Below are positions 1-12,600 of a stretch of 64,000 nt of DNA, piece after piece. The stretch comes from Phoronis australis (lineage: Eukaryota; Phoronida; Phoronidae), in NCBI GenBank assembly GCA_002633005.1, contig NMRA01000121.1, positions 199,000-262,999 of the forward strand, given 5' to 3'. The translations under genes were made by a program, and so were the position numbers. Under the pieces are notes generated by a model, which saw only the letters and a program-made list of their open reading frames with translations, made no database searches and had not been told where the DNA came from. Each line of letters opens with the position of its first letter. Position 1 is the stretch's first letter.

Positions 1-262
1 TTTTTTTTTTTAATCTCCCAGTTCAACATAAGCAAGTTTACCCAGCTAAAAGTGTATGTGAACTGGATTTTAGAAATACATGCAAAAAGATGTCAGTGCA
101 CTAGTGTATGCCTATGAAAAAGGGAGAGAGTATTATGGAGTGATGAAATATCCTAATTTACATTGCTATTAGATTATGAATTTGTGACCATCTATTTGTA
201 AACTTTTCTATTTGTAAATTTTTTGAATAAATTATTTTTCACAGGAGTAATATAGTAAGATT
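1..262. other. Left edge, no gene seen
   Basis: AT-rich sequence that opens with a run of T and holds no supported gene. The T run could be the poly(A) end of a minus-strand retroelement whose coding remnant lies just to the right, but no clear boundary or target-site duplication is visible. Confidence 0.4.
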
Positions 263-715
263 TTATTTTGTAAATATAATTAAATTTGGAGGTTTACCAT
301 TGAGACGTTGCTTATATAAATGGAACTTGCAAAGACACAACATTAAATTTTGAATTGATTGGCTTCTACATCTGTTTCCAAAGCAAACTGTAAGTACACT
401 TGTACCCAGTGAAATATTGGGTTTTTTTCTAACCCAATCTTCAACATTGTTCCAAAAATTTTGAACACTATCACATTGCCTGTGAAGCAAAGTCTCGGGT
501 TCCCTCTTACAAAATGTACAGAAGGGGAAGTTTCTAATCCCAATTTTAAGAAGATAAGAACTACAGCGGATTATCCTATGTAACAGTCTAAACTGAAACC
601 ATCTAAGTTTTACATCAAATGTAAAGTTCACAAAGTAGGCATTTTTCCACCATGTCTGGTATAGCAAGTTAATCTCAGACCCAGGCAAAGAATGCTTGTG
701 ACTTGTGTAGCACAA
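263..715 (-). pseudogene. Non-LTR retrotransposon fragment, C-terminal zinc-binding region of reverse transcriptase
   Basis: An open stretch of about 150 codons resembles the tail of LINE ORF2 proteins, the zf-RVT region that follows the reverse transcriptase domain. Visible marks are a WFQFRLLHRII segment followed by FPFCTFC, an acidic PETLLH and a CDSVQNFW block. Together these give the usual C-x2-C...H...C pattern and the FW that closes it in L1/Tx1-like elements. The catalytic palm motif and the endonuclease are absent, so this is a truncated copy. Open upstream sequence ends quickly and there is no splice evidence. The clade (Tx1/L1-like) is inferred from general pattern only. Confidence 0.72.
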
Positions 716-1264
716 AAGTTATTGGTTAGCTTTGAAACAAACAAGGAAAATGTTCGACTGTGAACAATTTTAGCCATGTCAACATCTTTGCAGTATCAAT
801 ATAACGTCAGAAAGACCAAGCGTTGTCGGCAGTACTGACTACAGACCGCCTGTAATTTGTATTACAGTTTGCAACCTTAGTTGGCAGTTTATGAGCTTGA
901 CATCGCGATAGCCGAAAAGGACACTCCGACAGGCTACGAAAAATGTACATCGAATAGTACAACCACAACTTGCCTATTCCCATTTCTCGAACATCTCTCT
1001 ATGTGCACCGAATTGTTTGTAACAGAACACAACCCATGGCCATATCATTCCACATCTACACTTGCACAACTGGCATACCGAGTCATGCCGGTTTGTTTAC
1101 GTATAAAGCGCTACCTGTTGACAATTCGACCAGCCAATCAGAACCGCAGGTGAAAAATGTATTTGAAAAGACTTGTGTGTCTTCTTCCCCCTAGCGGACA
1201 TGCAGAGAACATGCATGTTTGAGGTAGCTTACTGAGCACTCTACGTTTGTACCAATGGTTAACA
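716..1264. other. Unassigned sequence
   Basis: Two overlapping plus-strand ORFs (74 and 90 codons) occur at 881-1194, but neither shows a recognisable domain or convincing splice borders. Nothing else is supported. Confidence 0.4.
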
Positions 1265-1546
1265 GGGGCGGATCCAGGATTTTGAGTTAGGGGGGCCAGG
1301 ACACAGGAATAAGCAGGATTTCGGCAGACGCGCGCGCCCGGCCAAAACTGTAGAGATGAAGGGGTCTCGAATCTGGGTTTGCGGACAGTTTGATTAAAAA
1401 AAATTTAAAACGGTAGTAAACGGGCTTTGTTCAGGGCCTATGCCTTACGCATTGTTTATGAACCCCCTGGATGCGCGTATATGCTAGTCAGCAATTCGCA
1501 CCCGAACTGCCAAATGGTATCTGATAAAATTTTAGGGGGGCGATGG
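1264..1546 (+). mobile_element. MITE-like repeat, longer copy (family shared with 46116-46276)
   Basis: The copy begins with the motif CAGGGGCGGATCCAGG followed by TTGAGTTAGGGGG. It ends near a segment reading CCGAACTGCCAAATGG and then AATTTTAGGGGGG. The same left and right blocks occur at 46116-46276, where they lie only about 70 bases apart. Here about 150 extra bases separate them, so the other copy looks like an internal deletion derivative. No transposase is present. The CAGGGGCGG-type end resembles hAT-superfamily ends, which is an inference. Confidence 0.6.
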
Positions 1547-4500
1547 TGAATATGTCTAGATAATAAATAAAATGATAAGTTGTGTCGACGGTGAAATGTT
1601 ATTTTTGTCCGCCGTTCACGATTTTGTCCTGGATGGCTTTTTTCGCCGCATCATGAAATCAATACTGGAAATGTTATATGTGGCTTTGCTCTACAAAAAA
1701 AGTTGAGCAGGACGTCTTTTTTGCATTTTGCCTAATCTTTCATATATTTTGGACTTGAGAGCACTAAATTTTTATTTTCAGCAGGAACGGGGTTCAACAA
1801 TCGTCGATATCTCATTTATATTTGAGTCATAAAGGACTATTTAAACCTGAAGAATGCGATATCTCCAGCAAAAACAATTCTAGACATGGTTGTTTCCATT
1901 ACGGGTGGCAAAAAACGAACACTTGAAAACCATTGTGTTGGTTAACGGTTTGCTTGTGATAACACCCTTTATCGGGTGGTCTGGTTTGACATAAATCATT
2001 CGCAGTATCAAAATGTAACCTGCTGCCATTTTTCAGGAACTCGAGTAAATATTTTGAAAGAGAACTACCGTTTCAACTACACAGGTATAACTAACAACAA
2101 TGCATCTTAAAGCTATACCCAATGCGTTCTTAGCCGTCAATGATGAATTGCGAAGCGTTCGGGATTTAAAACATCACAGGCTCATCCGACCTTGAATTGT
2201 TGCCAAACAGGTTGGTAAGAAAAACCACAATTAAAGAGAAAGGCAAATTTACCACAAACACATACAAAGTCCACATGCAACCACACATTTCAAAACTGTC
2301 AGTTGATTGAACTGTTTGCTCAGCTTTTTCCACCATTGCCCAACTTTTTTTCTCATCTAAATGGACAATTGTTGAGGGTCACACCCCAAACACACCCTTT
2401 CCAAGAAGCAGCGACCTGACAAGATTAAGGGCAGCATCGTGGTTTTTCTAGTCAATCATCAGAGTTTTCCTGACAACCGTTTTCATAAAAATTAACGCCG
2501 ACTTAACACATGTTATACAAGAATATAGTACTTACTGGGTAATGGATCCACAGAAGGTGTAATCCATGCGCGGCGGCTCACTTGTTCAGGCACTCCACAC
2601 AATATATAGATCTCGTATTAGTATTAAGGTTTCGTATATAACAGTAGTGATCGCACGTCTCTCTTGACTCAGTTGCACTGGTTTTCTGGTTTGAATAGCA
2701 ATATTCAGTTGAATCTCATTGGCGGGAAATACAAAAGTCACGTGACAAGAGACTTAGCGACTCACTCCCATTGTTCCATTAGATGCAAACAATGGGCAGT
2801 GCTGTCAAACACAGTTAGCTCATAGTTACCTGTTGTGAAGTCCCCTAAACGCAAACCAACTAGGTTCCCAGCATGCGTACCACATGAACACGTTCTTTTT
2901 GATGGAGTTGCCGATGTGGAGCTAAACCATCACTAAAGGCCTTAGGAGGAGGGGGGGAGTAATTAATTGAATCCATTCATTGATGACTTGTACATTCACG
3001 TTGAGCTTCATTCACGTGTCACATCCCTTATAGTTAACGCGGTTATTTGACACAGCACAAGTATAGTAGTTGTATAAGGCGGAGTGACGGGGGGGGGGGG
3101 GGGTCAATAGNTCATTCAAATCGTGAAATATTTCAGATGTGACTGAGACTTTCGAAAAAAGTGTTCAGTTCATGAGCACTCACCGTCGGTGATAAATTTG
3201 CCCTGCGCTTTAACTATTTGGATTTACTTGGCGTTGTTAACTGCCATAATTACACGAGGTCGACTCTAGGGTTCACCGGCTCAGGTCTCGAGTTGAAAAG
3301 ATGTACGTTCATACATCTTCGTGATATATGTTGAAATTATTTCAAATTATACAGGCCAGTATTTTTTAAGTTGTAACATCATCAATAGTTTGGCCCAAAA
3401 TAGCTCCGCTTTGGTTGAAATATGTTCAGCAAATAAAGTAGTTTTAAAAACGGTTCAAATGAAAGGTAGAGAAAAATGTTTGATATTTTGTAAAAACTAA
3501 GCCTCTCTATCAGTCTGCATTCTCAAACGGATTTCCGTTAACCTTAATTGTAGTGCCAAAATGCGCTAAATTATGCCTATTTTTAGCCATTGTCGAGGTG
3601 CTTTGGGGGCTAGTTTGCGGTATTTCCTTATCAGTTTTCTGTGTGAATAACAAAATGAAAAATAAAAAATGGGCTTTTTGTTTCCACGCAACAGGTAATA
3701 GGACATGCCATCTCGTATTTTACAATCCTTGACTACGGGCAGTCGGCAGTTGTAAGTCGTGAACCCCATCAAGGGGCTTCATTAATTTTTGTAAATATAT
3801 TTCTATGGTTACGACAGTGGCAGACCTCTCATAAATTTTTGATGTTCTGATTACTGCTGGCCGGCTGTGTTTTCTATAAATTTCTGTCGTGAAGTTTCAG
3901 TAAATTTGGTTAAATAGTTCCTATCCAGGAAACAGTGCACATGCTGGGGTTTAAAGATGATCCACTTGTGCCAAATGGCTCTGGGATTGTGTGGATGAAC
4001 TAAGGAGTAGATCGGTGAAGAGATTTCTGTAACACCGATTTCGAACTACTTGTGCAAAGCTATGGAATGCCAACATTCCAATGCAGAACTGTTGAAGCAG
4101 ACCAGACGCTATGTTTATCGGCTGTTAAGGTTATCTAGGATCCCAAACGACCTCAACTCTTAGCCAAATTTCGAAAAAAACGTGCGTTGTCAACCATTAA
4201 AAGAATATATTTTCTGAAAGGATTTTGCTTCAAAATGCCTAGTTTTCACGTACCGAGCGATAGACAAATAAGGTCGATGTATTTTTTATAAAGGTCTTGT
4301 TTTTGTGACTTAAATTTGGCATAAAACCAGAACTAAGTGAATAATAAACATTCCCAACAGCGTCAGTAAACTAAAACTTTCACTGAAAAAGTTCTACTAA
4401 AATCCGTTGGAGTTATTTTGTTATGAATATATCTTCCTTGCACATGAAAATTTGACTTAAAAACGTCAAAATGTAAAATGTGTGCGCATATTGCGTCTAT

Positions 4501-4740
4501 GTTATGCTTTACAATGTGGACCAGTGGCCCTGTAACATGAAATAAATTGATTTTGTTGTGAATTTTTAAATTGGAAAACAAAACGTGTTGTTTATTATTA
4601 TTATAAGCAATTCTCGAAGTCAAACTCGCAGATTTGTGATGAGCAACCGGGGAACACAAGACTGGGCATCCCATGGGATTTTGGGTTTCCAAGAAAATTT
4701 CCCAGCTTCATTCGTATGAACGTGTATATTTGGTTAACAT
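1547..4740. other. Unassigned intergenic sequence
   Basis: No gene is recognised. Contents worth noting are a G homopolymer of about 15 bases at 3089-3103 followed by an N at 3111, and a possible short minus-strand first exon at 2536-2567 (see findings). A minus-strand ORF of 109 codons at 4363-4692 has no recognisable domain. The rest reads as AT-rich non-coding DNA. Confidence 0.4.
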
Positions 4741-6612
4741 TTGAGAGGTAGCAGTTAAACTTGAAACTCCAAAAATCACTGAAATTTTTGTTTATGTTTG
4801 CCGGTGCATTGAGTACCTATCCATTAGACGTCAGTGTACATATTGTTGTCAAACATTTGAAATGTGCCACAGCTTAATAAATGAATAGCAACAAACCCTA
4901 TAACATTGCCATTCCCTTATACAGACAAATTGATGACATGCATCAAACAAACGCTGAGCACTAGCAAGTTTCCAGTTGTTTATATCAACTAAATACTAAG
5001 ATTATTGTACACATTTGTAAAACTTTTCCAATGTTGGCAAACTACATTTACCAATAAATCTTAAGTTACATGGCAGTAGCACTTTAACTAGTTTTGGAAA
5101 TAGCATTAACACCTCAACAGTACTCAAAAATGAAGTAAACTAATCACAGGGGTTTTATGACATAGATTTTGTAACACAAAATACATCACCCATCTCAAAA
5201 AGTGCAATATGATTTGAAAGTAAACATAATACCAATGTAATTGCTATGATCAACAGTATCATCAAATCTTAAGAAGGACAAGTGAAAAACAGAAGACCAT
5301 GTGCGAGCATCAACACTGATAAAATGGTAACTCTACATCAAAACCTACACTTCACTCTGCTAAAGAACGGAAAATGAATTAATCTCGTAACATCCCGTAC
5401 CATAATAGAAATCCATTTTTGTTACCCAATGTGCGCATGTTCCATTTTTCATATGAACTCTGAAGTGTTGTCAACAGTTAGAGTTTCTTACGGTTGGCAA
5501 ACCCTAAAATTGCAAATTAAAAAAATGGGGCTTGTACACATTGCCAGTGGCTTGAGTTGGTAATGAAATAGAATACTATCATCGTGAGGAATATTACCAG
5601 GCCAATTTCATGGGAGTAAAAGGCTGGGTTCAGTTTTCGTTTCTAAGTCAGCGAAATGGAGCAAAATGGCATTTTGACATGAAACGTCCACTGCTGATCC
5701 ATGTAAGATTGTAACAAGTTCAATGCCTAAATGGACACCCTATCTAAAACTGTGGGCACACAACAGTCTTTACACATAGCATACTGATACCATATCACAG
5801 TGATTGACATTAGCCCCACCCCTTAGACAAAAGAGTGTCAAGAAAGAAGTATATGAGCTGAAATGCTTTTCACATGTAAGATAATACCAACAAAAGGTGG
5901 CTCACAATTACACAAGTACAGTTGTGACGGATACTCTTGCTTCACTGTCACGGTTTGTGTTCAGAATTGTAGCAGACACCAAATAACATGATCACGTACA
6001 ACTTGCACAAATGGACGACATCATCTTGTCAAGTTCTGTTTACACATACACTGACATTCAAAAATCTAGCTCCATGTCAATTTACATCATATCGAAGCTG
6101 TTTTCTTAACATGAAATAAATCAAACCAAGATAATATCAATTTGAAATGACTTCAAAGTAGAACTGGTGCATGTCTGCAACAATCACTGGCAGAGCATTT
6201 TATAGAGTATGCTTCTTGCAAGAAAAGCAAGACCTCGCGAAATGTGGATGAAAGGAAAGTGTTTTACTAACCTATCCTAGCAAAATAACACCCACTGAAG
6301 TGATTGACCTGGGAATTTGAAGTATTGAATTGTGGGCAGGTTGAATTCCCAATTTCTGTTCAATAAATGAAAGATTTTTCACCGTAATTCCATGCTAATG
6401 TCTTGAGGTCTACAGAAAGCAGTGCAGACTTCGAAAACTCACACTTCGCAGTCATTAAAGATCTTGTTTTATTTGAAGTCATCCACCAACATGTAGGGGC
6501 TTGGTAACAGCATCATCATATACCAATCAAACTATAGAGGGCCGATAGAATCTTGTACTTTATTATTTGAGTCATGACCGACAACGTGTCTGATGTGTTC
6601 ACAGTCCTCTCA
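4741..6612 (-). other. 3' flank of CHMP4, probably containing its 3' UTR
   Basis: This stretch lies directly downstream of the CHMP4 stop on the minus strand and has no ORF or domain. Several minus-strand AATAAA-type hexamers (TTTATT on the plus strand) occur, for example near 6470 and 6560, but the true polyadenylation site cannot be chosen from sequence alone. No repeat element was recognised. Confidence 0.4.
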
Positions 6613-9600
6613 TTACATTGCCCATGCTTGAAGCTCTTTTAAATCTGTATCCTCTTCCACAGCTAGAAAATGAAAGGCAAAAATTTGTTTATTAAAACCA
6701 CATGTCAGTAGTTGGACAGCCCTACATACAAAAATTGGCAAGTAAACAAAAGCAAAATTGTTTATTTGTATAATATGGTATTATTTTCTCTAAAGTTGTT
6801 ACATTAACAGCGAACCTCCACAGGTTCTGCAGAGCTCATTGTCATAAAAATAAAATTTGACTACTTGAATTGAATGCGCCAATAGGTAATATGGTTGAAA
6901 TTCTTTAAGGCTTGTAATGACCAATGACAAAGAAGAGGAAAATATTCCAGGTGACATATCATTTTATAAATACAAATAAATAGCCTGATGTGATAGAATT
7001 ATTTTGTGTGGTAAAATTTAACAGCAAGAAACGTTTTGTGCAAGAGTTAAAATACTAATAAAAAGAGACAGAAAGAAGAAACTGGAAATCAAATAGACGG
7101 AAATCAAAACTAAAAAAGAGGATATCCTCTTAAAAGAGGAAAATTATGAGCCCTGGTTATTTTACCTGGTTGTGATTGGTCAAAGCTTGAGTGAAATATT
7201 TTTGTGTAAGTTATAAAACTTATCTGCAAGAAACTTTTTTTGCATGAAAAGCGAAGAAAAAGAGGAAACTGGAAATCAAAGTAAGAGGAAATTGAAACCG
7301 AAAAAGAGGAAATCCTCAAGGGGAAAATTACGAGCCCTGATTTTTTACCTGCTCGTGATTGGTCACATCTTAGTGAATGTGTTGAGTGTCTACGAGGAGA
7401 GTAGTGGTCAGCAATGATGAGGTGATCCTTGCTATTGATATATTGATAAGAGAATATCTCACCTCTCCTCGACTCCTGCACCACAGGTTCACTGGGTACA
7501 CTAGGCAGCTCTGCCTGTCCCGGCACTTTCAACAACTGTTCGTCTAATTCTTCTTGTTCTAGTTCCTCCAACTCCGCATTCAACTCGTCCTGAAAGCACA
7601 ATTAGGGTACATACACTATATCAACACCAACAATTGGAGGAAGAGGAGAATTCAATGTAGATGGTCAACCATATTTTAATTTCAAACTGTAAATGAACAA
7701 GAAAAAAGCACAAGAACCTAAATATTAGGATCATGAAACAATAGAGTTACAATGAAACAAGCCGCATCGCTGGATTTCTTTTGTGAGCCAAACTGTCAAA
7801 ACAAATATTGATTATGAAGTTGCCCAAATTTTGTGTATACGTATTTTTAAAATCATTGGACCAAACTTGTTAACATGTACTTTAGATGTTTACATGTACT
7901 CGTTTGTTCTGGGGTCAATGTATTGTAAGGATTCTGGAAATTTCCGAGATCAGATTGTAACAGCCAATGATATGATTAGTGCACTAATGTAATTTGGGCA
8001 GAAGAATCCGAGACAGTAAGATGGAGTTAAGTAGTTGAAACCATAGAACTTGCTTCAGTGTACTGAATAAATAGTACAATGGAGCAATCTCACGGAAGAT
8101 TCTAAGGAGGATCGTGGCAAAGGGAAAGGTTAACAAACACGAAGTTAACTAAGAGCTAGCCACTTGCATTGTGAGTAGTAAGATACTGTCTACATGTGTC
8201 GCATCATGAGGGATTGTGACCAGTAAGTAGACTGTCGCAGTACCGTGTGTGTTAGTACACAGATCAACCAACAGGACTGTCATCCCATGAGTGTAGAGTC
8301 AAACAGATTGGATAGCAGATAAGATGTTCGATTGTTTATGGTTAATTGAATAAAGTTATCCTTACAGAGGGCGCTAGCATACTTAGTCTTCTTCACTATT
8401 AGTGTACGTAATTAACAACAGGTTTCACTTGTATTAATTAGCAGTTATTATATAATAAATTAACCACATGATTTAATCGCTCTCTCACCATCCACGCACA
8501 ATCACAGAGCATAGCTGCCTTTTAAACTAAACCCACAGTCAACTTCTGACACAAAACATTCAGCCCCACCTAGAATTCACATTGCATGCTGATGAAAAGT
8601 TAAACCAGAGGGATATAACAGTGTCATTCCTTTAATTCTTTGCAGACATCATGCAATCAAATTTTACCATTTGTTCTGCAGAGGGATTACGAAATGCAAA
8701 ATGTCCAATAGAATTTGAGTATGAATGAAGCAGATGTTGTTCAAATGCTCTCATCGTACAAAACAGTTGTATGTCACGTCTGCAATTCTTATTGAAATAC
8801 ACCACCACTCGTTTCCGGGTACCTGCATACCTCATCAATATCTTGACCAAATCCAACAGGGTTTGAAATTGCTTCAGAGATCTCACTCGCTAGTTGATTC
8901 TGTTCTTCAATATCATCCATTAAATCGTGCACATCGTCAACATTCCTGCAAGCAAAATGTGATGTAATTGAGCTAAGCAATAACAATATGCAGAACACTG
9001 ACCAGAACCAGGAGGTTCAATTAAATCAACAGAGGGAAAGTCAGACTTTTGGCGGGTACACGAACTCCAGTAAAAAAATTATGATGGCACGTATGAGAAG
9101 ACAGTAAACGTTGAAAGTTATCAGACTAGACAAAACGACCTCGAATTCAAAGTTACGATGGCGGAGTACAAATGGAATTCATTGTTATCTACGCATTGTA
9201 ACAAGGAAGGATTTGGAAAATTAATAGGCTTGGGATGATTAAGAGAAGGGATTACAGCGGGAATGACGAGTCCTGATAAGTGAGGACATCACTTGTTATT
9301 TTTGCTGCAAATGCAATTAGCTGTCGTTACGAGAGAACAGTCTGATGCCAGAATACTTTCAGCACTGTACCATCACCTTGCGGACTGGAAAGAAACCAAA
9401 TAATGAATTCATACATTACGTCACAAAACCTTTTAGTTTAGTGACTTGTTTGGCACAATTGCAAGTACTGGTATTTGTTGAGCATTTGACAGTCAGTAAA
9501 ACCTATCCAACATCACCCATCACTTACATGTTGTTGTGGGCTGCCTTGAGAGACTTGGCTGCAGTATTCATCACCTTCAACACCTCTGTGTTCGTGCTGG

Positions 9601-12600
9601 CATTCTCCAGAGCCTCTCTTTGGTACTCTATAGTTGTCATTGTACCATCAATCTGATTCAGCTGCTTCTCAAAGCGTTTTTTCCTCTTCAGAGCTTGCAA
9701 GGCAACTGTAACACGAATGAATGCTTGAACATTACAACAGTATTATATGGGCCGACACAAAGGGAGACAGGTCATATGGATTGAGGGCAACATTGCTCTC
9801 TCAAGGTCCAAACATAGGCCTGAGGGATCGGTCTATATTTGTTTTATTGCATGCCCATTCATGATCTCTCTGACTTTTCAGTAACTTGCTTTGATGTATT
9901 GGCATCGTCTGCTCACTAAGTTGTCAGGGATTTATGGTCTCAGCTATTTCATTGGTCAGATTGCAAATAGCACCATGTGATATTCTATACCCTAGCTCGT
10001 TGACATCAGCTCATAACGTAACTTATCATACCGCATGCGTTTTAGAATACATCTAGTAATTTACAGTGTGCTCACTTCACTTGGTATTTGGCCAATTCCT
10101 CTTTAGTCGACTGGTTAAAGGGCCGAGCAAGGCGGACATGACACAGTGAACGCCGGATCAACTCTCAGCTCATACAGCATCTTTGGATCAGCTCGAGATA
10201 TTCAAGTCTGATAAACCATAGCACAAAGAGCCAGGGATGAGCAAAATTAGACAGGTTCCCATTTGTTCTGGCTTCTCTCAGCAGTGCTGCCATACAGCTG
10301 TCATCCTACACAACCTCTTATGTTTCTGGTTGGTGCTGAGGTGTATCGTAACTAATGATGCATCACAACCAATTTCACCAGTCAATGTATAGAAAAGAGG
10401 GATACTTGGAGCATTTCTCAGAGTTGGAAAACGGTAGAACATCAACAGCCAGCAAACCGTAACTCACACAAAACTTCTCTAGAGACATGTACATTAGTGT
10501 TGTGAAAAGTATTTAGAGTTATGTCGTGTGTGTTGATAAATACATCTGAACCCTTCATCAGTGTGCAAGGACTCTTTGGTCAACCAGTTCAGACAAAAGT
10601 TCAACACTCAGGGAACCAGGGTTCTACTCCAGCCGAGACCCAGCAAAGGTATGACCAAAGACCAGTGACGATGAATATACACCCTCAGGAGGCACATAGA
10701 GCGGGGACCAGACAGAGGGATGTTCCAGGAACTGATGTGAGGAGGTGCTCCTGACCAGCAGGAGAGGGAGTAATATTGAGAAAAGTACTTTGGTAGTCCG
10801 GTGTTTAAGTTGCTGCAAGGTGGGTGACCTCCCTCCAGACTGTTTCAAGTCAGAGCTGTTATATTGGCAACAGTTTGTGGCATACTTGCTCAACAGTGAG
10901 TGAATCTGTCGAGTGAAATCATAAAAAACAACAACTTGCACCCACATCAACTCATAGAAGCCCTGCTTTGTAAAGCAATGATTAAAATTGAAACAATCGT
11001 GTCATATTAATGTAAAATGGCTCAATGCTGCTCATTCTGTACCACATGGTGGGTATGAGTAGTCTAACAATGTAACCAGCCCTATAGGTCAGTGTTGGTG
11101 GTCCTCACTGGTAACTTGCAAACCGGTAGTTATCGTCGGGAAATGGCAATAACATTTGAGTGAAAATATATGGAAACCCAAAAGCCAAACAAATTTAGTC
11201 TTACTAGTACCTGTCAATAAACAATATCATTTTTCTTTGATCCTTTACACTTGCAATTTTGTTCAATTTGAATCCTGTTTGTAGTTAGTGGAGTTTACTT
11301 GGCCAAATGCTAAAAAAATCCGTTGCTGGCTAAGCTTTCTTACGCCAATGTCATCACTTACATCGGTCAGTGAACATACATAATTTGCAATTTTATGACA
11401 AAACACCAAAAGGAAGATAATCAATAGGGAGAGGACCAGTTTGTATAACAAATGTCAAAATTATCCGATATCAATGAAATTAAATCAACGACGTGCGCAA
11501 AAGTTCTGCCACCTGTCCGCCATCGGCAACCACAACCAACGTATTGCCTTCCAGTAGCGTACAAGTTCACAATTGGACTTGGATAGGAAATGACTAGAAT
11601 TAAGGAGAGCAACAAATAGACCTACACAAGTCTCACAATCTAATATGGCCATCCATAATTTGGAGAACCAGTCTGTAGGGAACCATTGAATAATGGGCCT
11701 GTTATAGATAGACACATTGATCGAAGTCATTTTTAAATTTTGAAAATTAGTATAACCTTGTCAAAACTAGTTATTCAGTGGATGAAACTGGTTCACAGAT
11801 AGACAGTGACTACAGTCTCTAGGTGGCTCAGTAGAAACGGTGTAGCTCCTATAGGTGCTTCATACGCAGTAAGCTTTTCGGCAAATGATGCTTCACAAAG
11901 ACTAAAAAATCAAAGTCAAGTTGTTATAAATACCTTTTGCATATAGAGGGAAAACTTAGGAGGCTGTCAATGTCTTTAATTCCTTCCAACTCGAACAAAC
12001 TTTTTCTTTGAGCAGTCCCTCGTGCATATCCCAAAATCGGTAATTGGACATTTTTACATTGCATACGCCGGTGGATATGACATCAATCCACCTGCCGCGC
12101 GCAGTGTTAAAACTTGCCAGTTTTCCATTTTGGGAACTGAACGAAGGACTGGTCGAACAAAAAGTTTGATAACGAAGTATTTGTTCAAGTTGGAAGGGAT
12201 TAAAGACATCGACGGCCTCCTAAGGCATCCCTCTATGCTGGAAAGGTTCTTAAAATAACGCGACAATGTCATTGTTTACATTCAAATCAAATACAACAAC
12301 CAAATGCTTAATAATTAATGCACATACAAGCATAATGATTTGGACAAATGGAAACCAATTGGAAGGTCCCCTTGAAACGTTGACATATTTTTCTTGTAAC
12401 CAATCAGCGGACCCTGGAGTAATGTTGCTGTTTTTAGTTGATGTAAGCGTTCTGAAGGTGTTGCGAGGGTCCTTATGAGCATGCGCATTAGTTGATGCCA
12501 AATGGCACTTTTTGCAATCTACGCTTTGCCATGAATGTTGCCCATTGAACTAGGAAAATCTGGAGGTATTTATGGTATTTATTGGTTTCGATGTCAACAA

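Noticed and set aside
4363-4692. 109-codon minus-strand ORF
   Set aside because: No recognisable domain, no paired splice sites and no continuation in the flanks.
9345-9784. Plus-strand ORFs of 82 and 103 codons
   Set aside because: Shadows of CHMP4 exon 2 (9705-9528), which reads on the minus strand.
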